Shown piece after piece: positions 44,581 through 54,151 of a stretch of 64,000 bases of DNA. The translations under genes and the position numbers were made by a program. The notes beneath the pieces were generated by a model. The model saw only the letters and a program-made list of their open reading frames with translations. It was not told where the DNA came from and did not search any database. Location: the NCBI RefSeq assembly GCF_023845585.1, contig NZ_JAMQHS010000011.1, positions 1 to 64,000 of the forward strand. The letters are read 5' to 3'. The stretch is from Clostridium sp. CMCC3677. Its GTDB lineage: Bacteria; Bacillota; Clostridia; Clostridiales; Clostridiaceae. How positions within the stretch are numbered: the first letter of the stretch is position 1; every line of letters starts with the position of its first letter.

Positions 44581-45910
44581 ATACAAAGTAATTAAAATTT
44601 GGAATTTCTCTATTTGCTTGCTCAATAGTCATTGGTGGAACAAATATCCTTTGATTAGAGCTATCACATCTAAGTTCAGCTATTCTTGTAACTCCTACAT
44701 ATACATCTGATATCTTATACCAAGTAGCATAATCAACTACCCCTGTTTGTGGTAAATTAAAGATTCCTTGAAATACTTTAACTGCTTCTTCAGTTTTAGG
44801 TCCAAATGCACCATCTTCTGCAACTTTAGGAATAAGAGGATAATTTCTAGATATTCTATTTAATTGATTTTGTATTGTTTTAACAGGTTCTCCAACTGAT
44901 CCAATAGTCAAATCATAATCTGGATATGATTTTGGACTTCCTTCAACTTTTTCTGCTGTTACAAGCTCAATATCACTTCCATAGTAATACTTCAATATTT
45001 CATATGGTGGTTTTCCTTGAGAACCTAAACTTTGGCTTCCCCATTGACTTAGCCATTCTGGACAAGTCACACTTTTACCATCACAATATTGTGTTAAAAG
45101 TGGTTGTTTTTTCCCCATTCTTCTAATATAAGTAGAAAATATCTCATCAACTATTACACTTATGGTATCATAAATATTTCTTCCATAATTAAAAGCATGA
45201 TCATAAGCAGTAGAGCTTGTAATATCGAAATTTTTTCCCTTTCCTCTATACCATTCTGTATATATTCTATTTAAAGTAAATGAAATTATACAAAATATAT
45301 TTGCTCTTATTGCATTACCAGACCATGTAGAATATATTTCACAAGATGCAACATTTTTTATATACTCTTTAAATGGTACTTTATAATTAGGTGCAGAGGT
45401 ATCATTAGGACCTCCTTGATGTACTATTATATATTCTGGCACTACCGGTTGTGCCAATACAACTCCTGAACTTGGAGGTGGTAATTTTTTTTCCTCTTCT
45501 TCAGGAATTTTAGGTGGAAAATTTCCATTAAGAGTATTGGGTTGAATATTAATAACCTCATTTTGTCTTGATGCACTTTTACGTTCAACTAAATTACATC
45601 TTTGATAAGCAACCTCTTCAGAAAATATTTGACATCCATTTATTATCAATGTCTCGAAACCATCTCTTTCAACTAAAATATCATAAACACTATAAGGAAT
45701 TTTATTACTATTTTCATCTAAAGAATATTCGATAGGAGGAGCATCTAAATCTATTTGATCAGTTAATCCAATTGAATTTGTAACTAAATCTATAGTCGAT
45801 GGATTATTTTCATTCAAAGAACCTTCTTTTACACTGATTTTAGCATTATCTACAGGGATATAATTATCCCCACTAAAACACTGAATTCTTAAACTACCTT
45901 TATCTGCCAT
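44579..45910 (-). CDS. sleC: Spore cortex-lytic enzyme SleC (zymogen)
   Basis: Degrades spore cortex peptidoglycan during germination after cleavage by a Csp protease. 443 aa, like C. perfringens SleC (438). N-terminal pre/pro region about 1-150, then a boundary VVLAQPVVPEYIIVH that resembles the known mature N-terminus of C. perfringens SleC. The middle has the SpoIID-like segment YIKNVASCEIYSTWSGNAIR (about 187-206), and residues 335-400 form a peptidoglycan-binding domain (VGEPVKTIQNQLNRI ... GAFGPKTEEAVKVFQ). C-terminal tail of about 30 residues. AAGGAG precedes the ATG. It lies 92 bases downstream of the csp protease gene. Confidence 0.93.
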   Translation of the reverse strand: MADKGSLRIQCFSGDNYIPVDNAKISVKEGSLNENNPSTIDLVTNSIGLTDQIDLDAPPIEYSLDENSNKIPYSVYDILVERDGFETLIINGCQIFSEEVAYQRCNLVERKSASRQNEVINIQPNTLNGNFPPKIPEEEEKKLPPPSSGVVLAQPVVPEYIIVHQGGPNDTSAPNYKVPFKEYIKNVASCEIYSTWSGNAIRANIFCIISFTLNRIYTEWYRGKGKNFDITSSTAYDHAFNYGRNIYDTISVIVDEIFSTYIRRMGKKQPLLTQYCDGKSVTCPEWLSQWGSQSLGSQGKPPYEILKYYYGSDIELVTAEKVEGSPKSYPDYDLTIGSVGEPVKTIQNQLNRISRNYPLIPKVAEDGAFGPKTEEAVKVFQGIFNLPQTGVVDYATWYKISDVYVGVTRIAELRCDSSNQRIFVPPMTIEQANREIPNFNYFV

Positions 45911-46002
45911 AACTATAACTCCTTAATATTTTTTCCTACGAATACTATATGAAATAAAGCACCAATTAGTTCCTATATCTTATTATTTAAATAATTACAT
46001 AA

Positions 46003-47829
46003 TTAATTATTAGGAAGTCTAACAAATAAATTTCCTACATAAAATTCACCACTTATATCTCTGACTCTATAATTTCTAGATAATATTTGATTTATTGTAT
46101 TTTCAATATCATAAAGGGTATCATAAGCACAAATTGTTCCATATCCCCAAAGTGGATTTGGATATTCTATATCAGTTCTTGCTCTATTAGAACCTCTTAC
46201 CAAATAGTACTTTAATCTTTGTCCAAATAAGTACGGATCATTTCCCTTTACTATTCCCCATTCCATAATTAATGCACAAATTCCCGATACCTGAGGTGCT
46301 GCCATTGAGGTCCCTGTCTTAGAATCATAACTTCCATTTGGTACAGGACCTAATATTCCTACACCTGGGGCAACAAGATCAGGTCTTATCAAATTACTTT
46401 GAACTTGTGCTCCTCTTCCACTAAATGAGGATAATGTATTCGTAAGTGAATTATAACTTCCTACAGCTATAATATTTTCTACAGTTGCTGGTATTCCTAA
46501 TGTATTATAATTTATAGGCTCTAAAAATTTAGTTTGAGGATTTAACCCTTCAGATATTGGAAGCCACATTGAAAATGATCCCTTATAGTTATTACTAGTA
46601 GTAATTTGTATTTTCCACACACCAGGAATTAAATAACCTGATGCTATAGAAGATATTATTATTTGAATTTCACTATTCAATTCAAATGGTTTTGGTCCAG
46701 ATACGTATATATCATACCTATCACGTCCTATACCTCCATGAAAGTATCCTTCTTGCATATTTATATTTCCACTGCTTTGGCCAGTTGGTGATATTACATT
46801 TAAAGATATATCTGGAAGTATTGATTTATATAAATTTATGACTACAGTGCTTTCATCACTGGCAATATTGAAAGCTTTAGTTTGAATTTCTTCTAATTCA
46901 CCACCTGTATGGTGTGCTGCATCACCTTCATTTCCTGCTGCTATAACTATAGTTACTCTTTCTAAATTAGATACTGTACTAATATATTGTTCTAATAAAC
47001 TACTTCCATTATGTGCTCCATTATTAGTGCTCAAGCTAAGATTAATAACTAAAGGCATATTAGTTTCTTTACTTTTGTCTATTAAAAATTTTATTCCTTG
47101 CATTATTTGAGAACTTAATATCCAAGTGCCTCTTGCTGCTTTTACCATAGCTATAGATGATTCTGGTGCTGCACCTTTATATATATCGCTAATATTGCCA
47201 CCACCACAAGCTATTCCTGCAACATGAGTTCCGTGACCTGTATTATCTAAAACCGGAACAATTGAATATGGATCAGTTGATTCTATAGCTTTGTTTATTA
47301 ATTCTTTATCATAAATTTTTTTTTCAAAACTTAAATCATATATATATTCTATTCTAGTCTTACCATTAGAATCCATAAATGCTGGATGCATATAATCTAT
47401 TCCTGAATCAACAAATCCTACTAATGTACCTTTTCCATATACTTCATAAGTTGATACAGCTTGAGGCACACAGGTTGCTCTATTTCCTTCACTGTCTGCT
47501 GCATATAAGTTCTTTGGTAACTCTATATACTGAATGCTATTACTTGTTGCCAATTTAACTAAATTTTTTAGTGGCAAATTAATTAGTCCAAAGTTAAATC
47601 CTAAATCTTGAAATTCACCCTCTAATTCTTTAGCTAATACTGCTACATTTTCAGCTGTATCTCTATATAAAATAACAAGCTCAATTACTTCACCCAATTC
47701 TCCCGAAAAAAACTTTGTATTTATTCTATTTAATATATCTTGTGGTACATTAGTTAACAATCCAATAGCAGCATCAAGTTTAGATGATATTCTGTTAGAT
47801 TCTGTAATTTCTATTTTAATCAACCCCAA
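46003..47829 (-). CDS. Subtilisin-like germination protease (Csp family)
   Basis: 608 aa S8 protease that activates pro-SleC. Catalytic triad complete: Asp in GFVDSGIDYMHP, His in GHGTHVAGI, Ser in GTSMAAPQVSG; oxyanion Asn in AAGNEGD. An N-terminal prodomain occupies about 1-115, and a jelly-roll-like insert lies between the oxyanion Asn and the Ser, as in CspB. An intact triad places it with active CspB/CspA rather than the pseudoprotease CspC. Start is an unsupported TTG at 47829 or 47823; no clear Shine-Dalgarno is visible for either. Only one csp gene is present here. Confidence 0.92.
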   Translation of the reverse strand: MGLIKIEITESNRISSKLDAAIGLLTNVPQDILNRINTKFFSGELGEVIELVILYRDTAENVAVLAKELEGEFQDLGFNFGLINLPLKNLVKLATSNSIQYIELPKNLYAADSEGNRATCVPQAVSTYEVYGKGTLVGFVDSGIDYMHPAFMDSNGKTRIEYIYDLSFEKKIYDKELINKAIESTDPYSIVPVLDNTGHGTHVAGIACGGGNISDIYKGAAPESSIAMVKAARGTWILSSQIMQGIKFLIDKSKETNMPLVINLSLSTNNGAHNGSSLLEQYISTVSNLERVTIVIAAGNEGDAAHHTGGELEEIQTKAFNIASDESTVVINLYKSILPDISLNVISPTGQSSGNINMQEGYFHGGIGRDRYDIYVSGPKPFELNSEIQIIISSIASGYLIPGVWKIQITTSNNYKGSFSMWLPISEGLNPQTKFLEPINYNTLGIPATVENIIAVGSYNSLTNTLSSFSGRGAQVQSNLIRPDLVAPGVGILGPVPNGSYDSKTGTSMAAPQVSGICALIMEWGIVKGNDPYLFGQRLKYYLVRGSNRARTDIEYPNPLWGYGTICAYDTLYDIENTINQILSRNYRVRDISGEFYVGNLFVRLPNN

Positions 47830-47874
47830 CTATTTTTATATAATAAGTTTATGCCTATAAATTGATTAATTGAC

Positions 47875-47916
47875 TAAAAAAAGTAGTTATATACTTTTAC
47901 GTATATAACTACTTAA
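47875..47916 (-). terminator. Terminator after the XRE-S24 gene
   Basis: Perfect 14-bp stem AAGTAGTTATATAC/GTATATAACTACTT (47881-47894, 47901-47914), followed on the minus strand by TTTTTTAGTC. Confidence 0.88.
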
Positions 47917-47921
47917 TAAAA

Positions 47922-48590
47922 CTACAGTTTTATTTCTATTCTTTCTAATTTTGCAATTATATTTATCTCTTTTATTTCAGTTGTTTCTGTAAGTAAACTA
48001 CCACCATTGCTAATTAATAGAACTTTGGAATTTCCAAGACTTCTTATTTGTCTTATCTTTCTCTCACCTTTATAATCAATTAAGAAAATACCATTATTGC
48101 TAAATTCTTTAACCATATGTGCAAAAGCTAAATCTCCCTTTAAAATTCTAAATCCAGACATATCATCGTTTTCTATTTGAAGATAAAGTACCTTATCTTG
48201 TGGATATCCTTCAACTTTATTAGAATGAACAGTTAATTCTCTTGTACCTTTAGTATTAGATAATGAATAATTGTATATAGGTACATTTTTTATGACTGAA
48301 GCAAATGCATCAGTCCATACTTCTGATTTTTCTACCTTAGTATTAACTGATTTTTTTAAAGTTTCTTTTTCTTTCATCAATTCTTCATCAGTAACAACCA
48401 TATTTATATCATTCAAATCAGTTTTTAAGAATTTAGATACTCTTTCTATAAATGCTTCATTAGCTACTTTTCTTCCTAATTCAATGTCATTTATATACTT
48501 TTCTGCTACACCGAGCTTTTTACCTAATACCTTCGCTGATAATCCATTCTTTTCTCTTGCTTGTTTTATTTTTTCTCCTACACGGCTCAC
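47922..48590 (-). CDS. XRE-type HTH regulator with S24/LexA-like C-domain
   Basis: 222 aa. HTH_3 domain (about 3-60; VGEKIKQAREKNGLSAKVLGKKLGVAEKYINDIE) and a C-terminal S24-like domain (about 125-215) similar to CI/LexA dimerisation domains. GYPQDKVLYLQIENDDMSGFRILKGDLAFAH places Asp/Ser where the S24 catalytic Ser-box lies; I could not confirm an Ser-Lys dyad. GTG at 48588-48590 follows AAAGGGGAGAG and begins one base after the upstream gene's stop. Target genes unknown. No prophage genes are nearby. Confidence 0.85.
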   Translation of the reverse strand: MSRVGEKIKQAREKNGLSAKVLGKKLGVAEKYINDIELGRKVANEAFIERVSKFLKTDLNDINMVVTDEELMKEKETLKKSVNTKVEKSEVWTDAFASVIKNVPIYNYSLSNTKGTRELTVHSNKVEGYPQDKVLYLQIENDDMSGFRILKGDLAFAHMVKEFSNNGIFLIDYKGERKIRQIRSLGNSKVLLISNGGSLLTETTEIKEINIIAKLERIEIKL

Positions 48591-48591
48591 G

Positions 48592-48960
48592 TTATTCTCT
48601 CCCCTTTTGTTCCGCTTTATGCCATTCTCTTTCTTCAATTAAGTGTTCCAATAAATATTTAAGTGACCAATTACAAGAAACTGGCGTAGTTACAGCTAGT
48701 ACTCCATCACTTGTAAATCCTCTTATATATTTTATCGCGCCCTTTAATTCACCTTCTGCAAATTTATTAAATATTATCATCTTTTCTTCCAGCATATCTT
48801 CTGGTTCTTCTACTTGTTCTAAGCCTGATATTAAATCTTTTATCTTAACATTGCCCATGTCCTTGTTAATTTTTATAACTTTTCCATAGCGTTGTTTTAT
48901 TTTATTAATTTCATTATCCTCTAATCCGTATGCTAATATGCACTTAATATTAGGAATCAT
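48592..48960 (-). CDS. DUF3783 domain protein
   Basis: 122 aa, resembling DUF3783 proteins found in clostridia. N-terminal half with an alpha/beta fold (CILAYGLEDNEINKIKQRYGKVIKI), then a pair of helices and a C-terminal helix-rich tail. No catalytic motif that I recognise. The stop is one base before the XRE-S24 start, so the two are translationally coupled and probably functionally linked. Confidence 0.82.
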   Translation of the reverse strand: MIPNIKCILAYGLEDNEINKIKQRYGKVIKINKDMGNVKIKDLISGLEQVEEPEDMLEEKMIIFNKFAEGELKGAIKYIRGFTSDGVLAVTTPVSCNWSLKYLLEHLIEEREWHKAEQKGRE

Positions 48961-48993
48961 AATATCACCGCCTTCACTTATATATAAATTTGG

Positions 48994-49072
48994 CTACATT
49001 TTAGTAAAGTGTTGATACATGTATAAATTAATAAATTTAATTACATATATCAACACATATTTAAACTAAAAC
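48994..49072 (+). repeat. Dispersed element, compact palindromic copy
   Basis: Core 49010-49055: TGTTGATACATGTATAAAT ... ATTACATATATCAACA gives inverted ends with only about ten bases between. The outer blocks TACATTTTAGTAAAG on the left and TTTAAACTAAAAC (inverted) on the right are kept. It may be a deletion derivative that retains both ends. Confidence 0.6.
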
Positions 49073-49088
49073 TTTTTTATTTTATAAA

Positions 49089-49613
49089 CTATTCTTCAAT
49101 TATTTCTGGTTCTCCATATGTTTCACCTTGAGTATCAACAGTCATCTTTTCAATAACTTGATCTTCATAAGGTCTGTCTTGCATATCTCTTTTTGCTGCA
49201 ACTATTTCATCTGCAATTTCAATTCCTTCAATAACTTTACCAAATGATGCATATTGACCATCTAAATGAGGCGCATTTGCAACCATAAGGAAGAATTGGC
49301 TTCCTGCTGAATCTGGATGCATAGCTCTTGCCATAGATAATACACCTTTGCTATGTTTTAAATCATTTTTGAATCCATTAGATGTGAATTCACCCTTTAT
49401 ACCATATCCTGGGCCACCCATTCCTGTACCTTCTGGACAACCGCCTTGTATCATAAAACCTGGTATTACTCTATGGAATATTAATCCATCATAAAATCCT
49501 CTATTAATTAAATCAATAAAATTCTTAACTGTATTTGGAGCTATTTCTGGATATAATTCAGCTTTTATTGTTCCTCCATTTTTCATCTTTATTGTAACAA
49601 TTGGATTTGCCAT
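49089..49613 (-). CDS. Cyclophilin-type peptidyl-prolyl isomerase
   Basis: Cytosolic (no signal peptide) foldase, 174 aa. Active-site landmarks FHRVIPGFMIQGGCPEGTG, FFLMVANAPHLDGQYASFGKV are intact. ATG at 49611-49613 follows AAAGGAG by the right distance; the seven-codon upstream extension contains that site. It is monocistronic. Confidence 0.96.
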   Translation of the reverse strand: MANPIVTIKMKNGGTIKAELYPEIAPNTVKNFIDLINRGFYDGLIFHRVIPGFMIQGGCPEGTGMGGPGYGIKGEFTSNGFKNDLKHSKGVLSMARAMHPDSAGSQFFLMVANAPHLDGQYASFGKVIEGIEIADEIVAAKRDMQDRPYEDQVIEKMTVDTQGETYGEPEIIEE

Positions 49614-49751
49614 AAAAATTCTCCTTTCAAACATTACGATATTTAATATATTTAATATATTTATATAATATAAATATATATTTTCACTTAGTGCAATTTC
49701 ATAACATATATTATTAGCTAAAATATTTGCATAAATTCATTTATATGCTAA

Positions 49752-50528
49752 TTAAGAAATTTCTATTAATTTTTTAGAAAGTTCTATGGTCTTTTCGCTT
49801 CCATTTGAATTTATTATAGTTATACTACCTTGTTTCTCTTCAGTATTCAATAAATTCTTTTCTCCTAACCTTCTTCTTAATTCTTGAGAAGTACCAAGTC
49901 CACCATCTATTATAGGTATATCTTTATCAATTACTTTATATAATGTTTCTTTTATAAACGGATAATGAGTACATCCTAAAACAACTACACCTATATCATT
50001 ATTTTTATATGGCTTAAACTTTTCTTTTAAGTATTCTTCTAATTCTTCTCCACTTAGTATACCATGCTCTATAAATTCAACTAATTTAGCACATGGTAAT
50101 GATACTATATCATAATCTTCACCGTATTTTTCCATTAAAGATTTAAATTTTTTTTCCTTTAAAGTCATAGGTGTAGCCATTATTATTATGTTGCCTTTTC
50201 TATTATACTTAGTTGCTAATTTTAATGCTGGTTCTATACCTATTATAGGAATATTTTTATATTTACTTCTAACTAAATCTATTGCAGCACTAGTTGCAGT
50301 ATTACAAGCAACTACTATTGCCTTTACATTTTTCTCTAATAATAATTCTACTGCATCAACTGTAAGGATTTTAACTTCTTCAACAGTTTTAATTCCATAA
50401 GGTGCATTTTTAGAATCTCCAAAATATATATAATTTTCATTTGGCATTAAACGAATAGCTTCTTTCATTACACTTAATCCGCCTACCCCTGAATCAAAAA
50501 ATCCTATAGGCCTATTTTTTTTCTCCAA
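49752..50528 (-). CDS. murI: Glutamate racemase
   Basis: Makes D-glutamate for peptidoglycan. About 258 aa. The two catalytic Cys lie in VACNTATS and LGCTHYPF. N-terminal motif [18 protein letters not shown] sits one base before a GTG at 50537, so a TTG three codons later (50528) with proper spacing is preferred, but either is possible. It is monocistronic and divergent from the glutamine synthetase gene. Confidence 0.95.
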   Translation of the reverse strand: MEKKNRPIGFFDSGVGGLSVMKEAIRLMPNENYIYFGDSKNAPYGIKTVEEVKILTVDAVELLLEKNVKAIVVACNTATSAAIDLVRSKYKNIPIIGIEPALKLATKYNRKGNIIIMATPMTLKEKKFKSLMEKYGEDYDIVSLPCAKLVEFIEHGILSGEELEEYLKEKFKPYKNNDIGVVVLGCTHYPFIKETLYKVIDKDIPIIDGGLGTSQELRRRLGEKNLLNTEEKQGSITIINSNGSEKTIELSKKLIEIS

Positions 50529-50537
50529 AGTGTTCAC

Positions 50538-50844
50538 ACTCCAATTTTCCTATATTATCTAATAAACATTTTATTACTTTATTAAAAATAAATCTATATT
50601 GAATTATTTTTTATGTATAATTTTATTTCATATTCTATTTACAATTATACTATAATTATTAAATTAAAAATTTAGCTTTAAATATATTGACAGTATAGTA
50701 TACTTGTAATAGAATTTTTATAATTAATAAATACGAATATTTTTATGTTTTATTTATTGTTTGTTCGACATATATCAAAATTAAATCTAAATTGCGAAAG
50801 GATGTGAATAGCAACTTACAGAATTATCTGTAACTGCTTATTAT
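50538..50844. other. Divergent murI/glutamine synthetase region with glnA leader
   Basis: Contains the plus-strand promoter at 50687-50715 and a leader of about 120 bases. In that leader GAAAGGA (50796-50802) lies about 43 bases before the synthetase ATG, and the hairpin TTACAGA-ATTA-TCTGTAA (50816-50833) lies between. A nine-codon frame GTG (50804) to TAA (50833) overlaps the hairpin. Confidence 0.55.
50687..50715 (+). promoter_or_regulatory. Promoter of the glutamine synthetase gene
   Basis: -35 TTGACA (50687-50692), 17-base spacer, -10 TAGAAT (50710-50715). The spacer holds AGTATA-G-TATACT, a small palindrome where a regulator could bind. Confidence 0.8.
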
Positions 50845-52737
50845 ATGAATAATTTACTTTATGTTATTAAAAAAGAGAATCATAACGCTAAAGATCTAAA
50901 TGCAATATTAAATGAAAATAGCCAAATTAAGTTCGTCTCATTTGTTGGTATTGATTTATCTGGTAATGATACTGATGAAAAAATTCCAGTTAAGCTTTTC
51001 TTAGAAAATATAGATTCATACTTAAACGGAATTGCTGTTCAAACAGATGGTTCTTCAGTAGTATTGCCTGGTATTGCTACATTGAACAATGCTAAAGTTG
51101 ATATGATTACTGATCTAGATAGCAAGTGGTTTGTTGATTATAACTTTAACTTTATAGACCATGAGACTAACAGACCTGTAGGTACATTAAGAATACCATG
51201 CTTCTTATACCATGATAACAAACCTGTTGATTCTAGACACATTCTTAAAGCATCTGTCTCTGCTGTTAAGGACACTCTATCTAACTTATTTAAAAACAAA
51301 CCTGAACTTTTAAATATTTATGATATTACCCCTGATGATATAGATGATATAATCGTTACTTCTGCCACTGAATTAGAATTTTGGGTTAAAACACCTAATG
51401 AAAATGCTGAAGTAGAAGAATTATCAACGTCTCAAGTACTACATGAACATTATTGGACTAGAACAAAAGGAGCTGTTAGAACAGCACTTGAAGAAACACT
51501 TCTTTTAATGGAAAAATATGATTTTGAACCTGAGATGGGTCATAAAGAGGTTGGTGGAGTAAGAGCTAAATTAAATTCATCTGGTAATTTTGATCATGTT
51601 ATGGAACAAATAGAAATAGATTGGAAGTATTCAGATGCACTTCAATCTGCTGATAATGAGTTATTTGTAAGAATATTAGCTCAAGAAACTTTCAGAAGAA
51701 ATGGTCTTGAAGTAACATTCATGGCTAAACCAATAGAAGAAGTAGCTGGATCTGGAATGCATACTCATTTAAGTATTAGTTTAAAATTAAAGAACGGAAA
51801 AATAATAAACATATTTAATGGTCCTAAAAATCACTTCTTAAGTGTAATAGGATATGGGGCTATAATGGGAATTCTTAAAAACTATGAAGTTATGAATCCA
51901 TTTATTTCTTCAACAAATAATTCACTTAAGAGATTAAAACCCGGATTTGAAGCACCAGTATGTATAGTAACTTCACTTGGTAAGAGTCCTGAAAATCCAT
52001 CAAGAAATAGATCTATCTTAGTTGGATTAATTAGGGATTTAGATTCTCCTTTAGCTACTAGATTTGAGCTTAGATCTCCAAATCCACATTCGAATACTTA
52101 TATTACAATGGCAGTTTCTTATATGTCAATGCTAGATGGTATATTATATGCTGTAAACAAAACAGAAGATGAATTACTTGCTGAATTATCAAAGAAACCA
52201 GGTGAAGATGCCGATTATCTTGAAAAAGAAAGAGCTTATAGAAGTGAAGCAGATGTATTTGAAGACTTCTCAGAAGATGAAAGAAATAAATTCTTTGGTA
52301 TAGCTCCTGCAACTATTTATGAAAATTTATCACAATTAGATAAATACCCTGAAAAAGTTGAAATATTAAAGAAAAATAATGTAATGACATCAGAAATAAT
52401 AAATAGCTTTAAATTAGCTATATTACAAAGATGGACTACTGAAATTATTCACAGAATAATTAATAATTACATTAATGAAATAAGATCATTTTCATCACTT
52501 CATTCATTAGATAAAGCTTTAGACTTAGATGTGTCTAACTGGATGAAAATAAATGATCTAAGAATGTATATAATGAAAGATACTTATACTACTAAAAGTT
52601 TATTTACAAGAATTAAGATAGCATTTGTAAGTAAAGATTACGCAAAAGCATCAGAATTATATATTGAACTTGAAGATAAAATGAGACTTCTTAGAAATTT
52701 ATATTCTTCTTATAGAAAAAATCTTTTAGATATATAA
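50845..52737 (+). CDS. glnA: Glutamine synthetase, long form
   Basis: ATP-dependent synthesis of glutamine from glutamate and ammonium. 630 aa, longer than the common GSI (about 440-470). The catalytic half is recognisable: SATELEFWV, EPEMGHKEVGG, SGMHTHLSIS and the NRS-Arg segment NPSRNRSILVG with RFELRSP. The C-terminal 150 residues are helical and have no counterpart in the short forms. Related long synthetases occur in clostridia. The ATG has no adjacent Shine-Dalgarno; no alternative start lies between it and the in-frame stop at 50809-50811. Monocistronic behind a strong promoter. Confidence 0.85.
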   Translation: MNNLLYVIKKENHNAKDLNAILNENSQIKFVSFVGIDLSGNDTDEKIPVKLFLENIDSYLNGIAVQTDGSSVVLPGIATLNNAKVDMITDLDSKWFVDYNFNFIDHETNRPVGTLRIPCFLYHDNKPVDSRHILKASVSAVKDTLSNLFKNKPELLNIYDITPDDIDDIIVTSATELEFWVKTPNENAEVEELSTSQVLHEHYWTRTKGAVRTALEETLLLMEKYDFEPEMGHKEVGGVRAKLNSSGNFDHVMEQIEIDWKYSDALQSADNELFVRILAQETFRRNGLEVTFMAKPIEEVAGSGMHTHLSISLKLKNGKIINIFNGPKNHFLSVIGYGAIMGILKNYEVMNPFISSTNNSLKRLKPGFEAPVCIVTSLGKSPENPSRNRSILVGLIRDLDSPLATRFELRSPNPHSNTYITMAVSYMSMLDGILYAVNKTEDELLAELSKKPGEDADYLEKERAYRSEADVFEDFSEDERNKFFGIAPATIYENLSQLDKYPEKVEILKKNNVMTSEIINSFKLAILQRWTTEIIHRIINNYINEIRSFSSLHSLDKALDLDVSNWMKINDLRMYIMKDTYTTKSLFTRIKIAFVSKDYAKASELYIELEDKMRLLRNLYSSYRKNLLDI

Positions 52738-52993
52738 ACAAAGTTGTATTTAAATGATACTTAAAATATAAAACTTAATAATCTTAAGTATTTTCTAAAT
52801 AAAAAATGGGTGATAAAGTTTGTGCTTTTTCGCCCATTTTTTATTGCAAGTTTTGTCTAAATATCCTATATATGATATAATAAAGTGTAATTGTTTAACA
52901 AAAAACTTTTTTCTATATTCTGATATAATTATATACTTATTTGAATTTATGGGAATAATATTATATTATAATATTAATTATGAGGTGCTAATC

Positions 52994-54103
52994 ATGCGTT
53001 TAATACCAATTGAATGTGTAAAAAAAGACACTATATTAGGTAAAACTATATATGATTCCGAGGGTAGGATTTTGTTAAAAAAGGGTGTAAAATTAACGCA
53101 ACCTTTAATACAAAAAATCAAGCAGTTAAGTATACTTTCAATATATATAATCGATGAATATAGTGATTATGAAATAGAAGATATAATAAAACCTGAACTA
53201 CGTCAAAAAGCTATTAGAATTCTTAAAGAAACATTTAATGATATTCAAAGAGTTTCTTCACTTCATAGCTTTGAAAAATGCTCAATTAATAATTATTCAA
53301 AACATGAACTAAAATATTTTGAAAATATAAGTACTATCTCAGAAGAATTATTAGATAATATATTATCTAATAAAAATTTATTAATTTCTTTAGTAGATAT
53401 AAAAAATATGGATAATTATACTTATCAACACTCTGTAAATGTAGCTGTTTTATCTTTAGTTTTAGGAATAAGTTTAAAACTCCCAAAAAGAAAGCTAATT
53501 CAATTATGTAGTGGTGCATTGCTTCATGACATAGGTAAAACATTTATAGACAAAGATATACTATTAAAGCCTGGTAAATTAACTCCTGAAGAATTTGATG
53601 TTATAAAAAAACATCCTGAAAGAGGATATAATTTTTTAAGCAATTTATATAATATTAATTCTAATAGTAAATTAATAATATTACAGCATCATGAACGAGT
53701 AGATGGCTTAGGTTATCCTTTCGGATTAAGTGAAAATAAAATTAATTATATGGCTAAAATAGTAAGCATTGCAGATGTATATGACGCTTTAACGTCTGAT
53801 AGACCATATAAGCGTGCTATGTATCCTGGTGATGCATTAGAATACATAATGTCTAACTCAGGAACTTTCTTTGATTATGAAATGGTTAAAGTATTTTCTA
53901 GAGTTATAATACCGTTCCCAAATGGAACTATAGTATGTTTAAGTAATGGTGATGTTGGCATAGTTGAAGAGACTTTTCCAAATTATCCTCTTAGACCTCA
54001 AATAAAAATATTAAAAAGTGATAACAAGAAAATTATTGGATCTCGTATTAATTTATTGACTGAATTGTCAATAGTAATATCCAGTATAAAATATGAAGCA
54101 TAA
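52994..54103 (+). CDS. HD-GYP domain phosphodiesterase
   Basis: 369 aa. An N-terminal 130-residue domain of the DUF3391-like kind (RLIPIECVKKDTILGKTIYDSEGRILLKKG) precedes an HD-GYP domain (about 135-310): HD pair in LLHDIGK (178-179), KKHPERGY, and QHHERVDGLGYP (231-242) with the GYP-type motif. Likely hydrolyses cyclic-di-GMP or a related dinucleotide. Start is ATG 52994 behind GAGGTG; a longer frame from 52820 has no ribosome site and is hydrophobic nonsense. Confidence 0.9.
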   Translation: MRLIPIECVKKDTILGKTIYDSEGRILLKKGVKLTQPLIQKIKQLSILSIYIIDEYSDYEIEDIIKPELRQKAIRILKETFNDIQRVSSLHSFEKCSINNYSKHELKYFENISTISEELLDNILSNKNLLISLVDIKNMDNYTYQHSVNVAVLSLVLGISLKLPKRKLIQLCSGALLHDIGKTFIDKDILLKPGKLTPEEFDVIKKHPERGYNFLSNLYNINSNSKLIILQHHERVDGLGYPFGLSENKINYMAKIVSIADVYDALTSDRPYKRAMYPGDALEYIMSNSGTFFDYEMVKVFSRVIIPFPNGTIVCLSNGDVGIVEETFPNYPLRPQIKILKSDNKKIIGSRINLLTELSIVISSIKYEA

Positions 54104-54140
54104 AAAAATGTTACAATAATTAAATTGTAACATTTTTTAC
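54104..54140. terminator. Bidirectional terminator
   Basis: AATGTTACAAT/ATTGTAACATT stem with A run before and T run after, between convergent HD-GYP and carB genes. Confidence 0.9.
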
Positions 54141-54151
54141 TTATAACTTAT

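Noticed and set aside
47922..48960. XRE-S24 gene as a sign of a prophage
   Set aside because: No integrase, structural or replication genes and no att-like repeats flank it.
52820..52993. 58-residue N-terminal extension of the HD-GYP protein
   Set aside because: No ribosome site, unlike any homologue, and GAGGTG precedes the internal ATG.
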